Source: Bacteroidales bacterium
Lineage (GTDB): Bacteria; Bacteroidota; Bacteroidia; Bacteroidales; Bacteroidaceae
DNA length: 8,217 nucleotides
Assembly: GCA_004555055.1 (NCBI GenBank)
Contig: SFJN01000116.1
Coordinates: 1-8,217 of the forward strand
Direction: 5' to 3'
The translations under genes were made by a program, and so were the position numbers. The notes beneath the pieces were generated by a model. It saw only the letters and a list, made by a program, of their open reading frames with translations, had not been told where the DNA came from and searched no databases. Positions 7,201-8,217 of this stretch are shown piece by piece; positions within the stretch are counted from its first letter, which is position 1; every line of letters begins with the position of its first letter.

Positions 7201-8217
7201 AGGGACATAGGCCCTGGAACGGCAGCTGGCATCGGTGGGGACGCTGAACTGACGGTCTGTGGCGCTACTGACGAAGTAGTGCGAACCGCCATCCACTTTA
7301 TCCGTTGCATTGAGGGACTTGTCGGCGTTGTAGACCAGCGTGAGGGTGGCCCGTCCGATGTTATTGGCGGAGAGTCCAAGTCCGAGGGGCTTGGCATCCT
7401 CAATGGCACCGCCCGTCACACGGCCTGCAATGGGCACGAGGGTCTTGTCGTAGAAGGTAAGTCCGTTCTCGTCCTTCACGAACTCGCGGGTCTGGAACAC
7501 GGCATCGCTGCCATTCAGGACGGGGAAGGGATAATATGCCTTGTCGTTGTACGAATTGCCTTGGCCATCGATGAGTATGTGTCCGTCCTTGCTGGCAGTG
7601 ATGTAGTGGCTGCCGATGGGGACGCTGATGGTGAACTCACCGTTTTCGTTGGTGGTGATGTAGGAGCCGTCCTTGGTACACGGCGTGCCGTCGACACTGA
7701 ACTGCACGCCCTCGACGGGAACGCTCGTGCCATAGTAATAAACGGCACCGCTCACCTTGAAGGAGCTGATGTCCTCGAAGTCCACCCCATTGTGCACGAG
7801 CGACTGTGCGCTGACGAAACGGTTGGCTTTCGAGGGGGAGAACTCATGCACGCCCAGTGAGGGGCGGATGGTGTAGGACGTTCCATCGCCGGAGAACGGG
7901 ATACCGCTGATGGTGTAGTTTCCGTTCACGTCGGTGATGCCGCAGACGGAGAGCTGGTTGCTGTTCGGCACATCCTCTACATATGGCATGTTGATGATGG
8001 TACCATGGTTGCCGTTCGACACGCCACCGGTCTTCGAATAGTCGTAGGCAATATTATGCCCATCGATACCTTCATCAAACTTGTAATAAAGGTACAGTCC
8101 GTCCTCGGTACCGGCAAGCACACGGTTGTAGTTGCGCCTCAACTCTTCGTCAGTGAGAGCCCTACGCCAGATACGGCACTCGTCTATAATGCCGGTATAT
8201 TTGGTAGAACTCCATAG
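1057..8217 (-). CDS. Giant modular extracellular protein with LamG, transthyretin-like and Ig-like domains, 5' end outside the window
   Basis: The frame is open from the right edge to TAA at 1059-1057, giving 2386 visible residues. The codons upstream of the first possible TTG (8142) continue a LamG domain (IDECRIWRRALTDEEL, residues 11-26), so the true start and signal peptide lie outside the window. Modules in order (visible numbering): LamG tail 1-50; three transthyretin-like modules about 93-377; an unnamed core about 465-1055 with DPPG at 636-639 and FGPIFYTRGGQTCCPYE at 1016-1032; Ig-like regions about 1056-1293; Big_5-like 'FNEDI' module 1293-1340; two LamG domains 1347-1505 and 1540-1715; BACON-like module 1836-1930; vG module 1942-2024; two W-x-W-I repeats 2063-2220; a possible second vG-like module 2246-2338; and a tail with YNLAGQRIER. 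No enzyme motif is visible. LamG and Ig-like modules suggest a surface or secreted binding protein or adhesin. Export by type IX secretion is possible but unproven. It is the first visible gene of a unit with the small secreted protein downstream. Confidence 0.95.
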   Translation of the reverse strand, partial: LWSSTKYTGIIDECRIWRRALTDEELRRNYNRVLAGTEDGLYLYYKFDEGIDGHNIAYDYSKTGGVSNGNHGTIINMPYVEDVPNSNQLSVCGITDVNGNYTISGIPFSGDGTSYTIRPSLGVHEFSPSKANRFVSAQSLVHNGVDFEDISSFKVSGAVYYYGTSVPVEGVQFSVDGTPCTKDGSYITTNENGEFTISVPIGSHYITASKDGHILIDGQGNSYNDKAYYPFPVLNGSDAVFQTREFVKDENGLTFYDKTLVPIAGRVTGGAIEDAKPLGLGLSANNIGRATLTLVYNADKSLNATDKVDGGSHYFVSSATDRQFSVPTDASCRSRAYVPADTKTYPGNTSKIIITTDSLTGEFAAMVPPLDYTVENIVIDSNKDIVFGDASSGKDKINASNPKQQLTDSVTLDDGTSRKFNYVAALKKSYRSTPKLSVVQQDTENGAFGEDTTQVITAAGDTVDVALYKKDVALAVPTKEQTGYTFGYPVFFQDVKYAFDIKLHEEYTNYDSYLPDGPLVTTVPLEGTVVTFENQLGMGTSVFVDVNDKSTDGTLCEAAKNEVELDENGEGTYIWRAGLPNINSSYTWTLSATYGIGGQQYSWQGNGFQGIIFGELSTGNNFVTTGPDDIAMILRDPPGSGSSAYIEKGQSFTTTVVRGGQVLGVKDVGTTLKHGAKTSVMTGTAAGAFVATSTDIELTTDASASVRISEDVQMGTTNTRTVTTTERISTSDTPDYVGAYGDVFIGNATNYIFGKSRQVGITMTTKDAKPVLGLNNIMTLGTSFGTQFMYTQFQVENTLLPNFVNLRDSCIHYCATDAEYDSFVNNTDKPVYITRISPDDERFGTSNSDKEVWKDLAAEPNAFVGPSYKMVLPKNLKDGYQFCDTISWFNAQISAWKQVLANNEKAKVQAIRKRDTYLRGNYSFDGGSSFESSTFTASSEDFTVTSNTQIVVASSIYSGFTVNGTGVSISSSTEVGGAVITGDGSTEENTVEVGYAFMEDGDDALTVDVLTAPDGFGPIFYTRGGQTCCPYEDLVEAKYYEPESHHVLQEKTMQVEMPQLSAEVTTLTGVPSGKPANFTVNIDNISETDGDCWFNINVVDTTNIYGAAVLMDGYNITNGRTILVPAGQTLKKSVQIMQTNPDVYDYEGIQLRISSICQGDATANYPAIEATLALSAHFQQTGSDVAIKVEENALNISTGPLLHIDISDYDKNSAGLKSIRLQAKQEGDPSWVNQKEWAASDNAIASGKFSYVLDMSNSSVYPDGQWNVRAITVSDFGGNEVINASEVHSFYKDMERPQLISNPSPANGILTADGEIAVTFNEDIRNGALTSVDNFIVTGELNDAPIAHYVAMNLTGGEGARTSAGIDLENRSFAVNMWLRYSANGEIFAHGTSDNRMTVAVNSTGNLEVNIGGKTYVSQNKLQKDKWQFLSFSYDADKKALSADYAYDAYSVSLFKEKAVGPYNGVGNITLGQGLTGQMHEVSLWDNARPWSLAQGAMYEKKTRYSEGIMAYWRLDEGRGNTAADYARSRTLTMPSATAWHLGADNYALQLKGGTVMAAEASTIATDNNDSYTAELWFRAETAQAGKASIIGFDSSNKLDIHLATNGHLVMAANGTDYEVSTTDYRDNQWHHIALNVLKSTSGNAIVYVDGKALKQVPASALPAINANNILLGGRKNNSSYDQTFKGALDEVRIWHGRRTADYIANRMYERVSGDTEGLVAYYPFEKVKFDEGSLLTSVVSMEDMSNTAAGAVKLVSGTSQPTVSAVGTAALKPAPLKQNVPFTFTASERKVLIRLTDQPQRLENCNVSVTLRGVRDSHYNACENLTWDFYVRQNQLLWQQDEVSAVKRGTEDVSFEVGIANNSGSTENWNISNLPVWLSVSSESGSIPAIAERTLRFNVNPALSIGSHEAVVYLTGNLGIPEPLVVKVNSTSQAPGWSVDAADYEYTMNINGQLKVEGVLSHDENDIVAAFRGERCVGVASPAYYQRYDAYYVLMNVYGNGEDANQPLIYKVFDASTGIVYPVVNSSDAKATTFSPDIVVGTMAQPNVWTTTDDIEQQQQLRKGWQWISFYVTPETRTVDHVFDNVLDNLSVIVSENAQWTPVSSTLTKVDAGVTYKVQLTDADALYLTGKPIDLENTYVTVKPSWNWIGYPAPGYITLNEAFADLDPEEGDVMKSQTAFATWNESEWVGTLSALEGGVGYLYCSQYGAPKTFRYPAVSSMSNVAPLRSLGTADMQLQEIASAYPGNMNVIATVLDLNGTERHDATVSVVDAENNLRALSTATVEGRHFITVAGEGAGDMLRFVVTIDGWDYTVPGVICYADDLMVGTFSAPLLIDLSNPNGISEIAVDGSEGDGHTYNLAGQRIERTLPTQVVIRGNAKVMVNQ
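1558..2031 (-). repeat. Tandem pair of about 75-residue W-x-W-I repeats
   Basis: Unit one (2031-1813) begins with RKGWQWISFYV and unit two (1788-1558) with KPSWNWIGYPAP. After the W-x-W-I motif both show a hydrophobic F/L stretch with 'LD', a single Trp (AQWTPVS in one, SEWVGTLSAL in two), and then a 'G-V-x-Y' strand (DAGVTYKVQL and EGGVGYLYCS). The two are diverged, so the duplication is old or selected in the family. A short (CAG)4 run at 2046-2035 encodes four Gln just before unit one. Confidence 0.7.
2428..2712 (-). other. BACON-like or NEW3-like Ig module
   Basis: The segment contains 'NISNLPVWLSVSSESGSIPA' followed by 'LRFNVNPALSIGSHEAVVYL', the usual 'LPxWLxVs-x-x-G-x-I-p ... G-x-y-x-x-x-i-x-i' layout of BACON-type beta-sandwiches found in Bacteroidota surface and carbohydrate-related proteins. 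The assignment is by pattern only. Confidence 0.6.
3073..3600 (-). other. LamG (concanavalin-like) domain, third in the visible protein
   Basis: Key strands are 'DSYTAELWFRAE', 'QWHHIALNVLKSTSGNAIVY' with 'VDGKALKQ', and 'FKGALDEVRIWHGRRTADYI'. This is the most canonical of the three LamG domains. It is followed by the linker 'GLVAYYPFEKVKFDEG'. Confidence 0.9.
3703..4179 (-). other. LamG (concanavalin-like) domain, second in the visible protein
   Basis: The jelly-roll signature is visible as 'RSFAVNMWLRY', 'KWQFLSFSYDADKKALSADY' and 'LTGQMHEVSLWDNARPW'. It is followed by the linker 'GIMAYWRLDEGRG'. Domains of this type usually bind glycans or matrix proteins, but no ligand can be read from the sequence. 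Confidence 0.85.
4198..4341 (-). other. Big_5/SbsA-like Ig module
   Basis: The stretch 'ERPQLISNPSPANGILTADG' followed by 'EIAVTFNEDIRNGALTSVDN' matches the pattern 'P-x-x-G-x-x-x-x-x-x-x-I-x-x-x-F-x-E-x-I' of Big_5/SbsA Ig-like domains. It lies immediately before the tandem LamG pair. Confidence 0.65.
5053..6825 (-). other. Large conserved-looking core, no named domain assigned
   Basis: About 590 residues do not fit the small beta modules around them. Landmarks are 'DDIAMILRDPPGSGSSAYIE' (near 6330), a rare helical stretch with 'WKQVLANNEKAKVQAI' (5532-5485), a Ser/Thr-rich beta segment (5454-5239), and 'FGPIFYTRGGQTCCPYE' (5172-5122) with adjacent cysteines. From memory, similar DPPG and GGQ-x-x-CPYE motifs recur in other giant secreted Bacteroidota proteins, so the core may be a family of its own. 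I cannot name its function. Confidence 0.5.
7087..7941 (-). other. Three consecutive transthyretin/CarboxypepD_reg-like modules
   Basis: Three successive regions carry the same signature of a glycine-led strand, a loop and a hydrophobic strand. They are 'DVNGNYTISGIPF' (near 7930), 'NENGEFTISVPIGSHYITA' (near 7645) and 'DSLTGEFAAMVPPLDYTVEN' (near 7145). The second has the full pattern, beginning with 'KVSGAVYYYGTSVPVEGVQF'. These modules are common stalk or spacer units in Bacteroidota surface proteins. The third is the most diverged and contains a long insertion. Confidence 0.7.
8068..8217 (-). other. Partial LamG domain and its FDEG linker
   Basis: The first visible residues contain IDECRIWRRALTDEEL, the last strands of a concanavalin-like LamG fold (pattern 'aiDEvRIWnraLtdeEI'). 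Then YLYYKFDEG follows, a linker that in this protein comes after LamG domains. Most of the domain lies outside the window. Confidence 0.85.

Noticed and set aside
6706..7860. A 384-codon open frame on the plus strand
   Set aside because: It is another in-register antisense shadow of the giant gene, with the same composition bias and no supporting start signal.
1..8217. CRISPR arrays, tRNA/rRNA genes, insertion sequences or transposase fragments
   Set aside because: I saw no regularly spaced direct repeats, cloverleaf, rRNA motif or transposase-like frame on either strand.

Overview
The window looks like chromosomal DNA from a GC-rich member of the Bacteroidota, most likely order Bacteroidales (Prevotella or Muribaculaceae type). 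The reasons are a giant secreted-type protein built from LamG, transthyretin-like and Ig-like modules, the lack of a clear Shine-Dalgarno sequence before the one start codon that can be seen, a perfect TAnnTTTG -7 box in the left intergenic stretch, and a C-terminal 'YNLAGQR' tail typical of Prevotella-like surface proteins. The genus assignment is inference.

Almost all of the window is one minus-strand transcription unit read from right to left. From 8217 to 1057 runs a single uninterrupted reading frame of 2386 codons whose start lies beyond the right edge. It encodes a large modular extracellular protein: the tail of one LamG domain, three transthyretin-like modules, a long core of about 590 residues that I cannot assign to a named domain, Ig-like modules, two more LamG domains, a BACON-like module, a 'vG' module, a tandem pair of W-x-W-I repeats, a possible second and diverged vG module, and the C-terminal tail. 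Nine bases after its stop, a second gene (1047 to 295) encodes a 250-residue protein with a signal peptide, one module resembling the vG module of the giant protein, and an Asp-rich possible calcium loop. A strong intrinsic terminator at 249-214 closes the unit.

The left 294 bases are AT-rich and hold no intact gene. They contain the terminator, a second inverted repeat that shares the terminator's T-tract, a candidate Bacteroidota promoter pointing left, and at the very edge a short minus-strand stretch that reads like the C-terminal winged-helix of Fic-family or related regulators, but follows an in-frame stop.

Functionally the two genes look like a co-transcribed pair of exported proteins, a giant surface or secreted binding protein plus a small partner sharing one of its folds. 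No catalytic motif is visible in either, so adhesion or glycan/protein binding is inference. The best candidates for something undescribed are the unnamed core of the giant protein, the W-x-W-I tandem repeats, and the module shared by the two genes.
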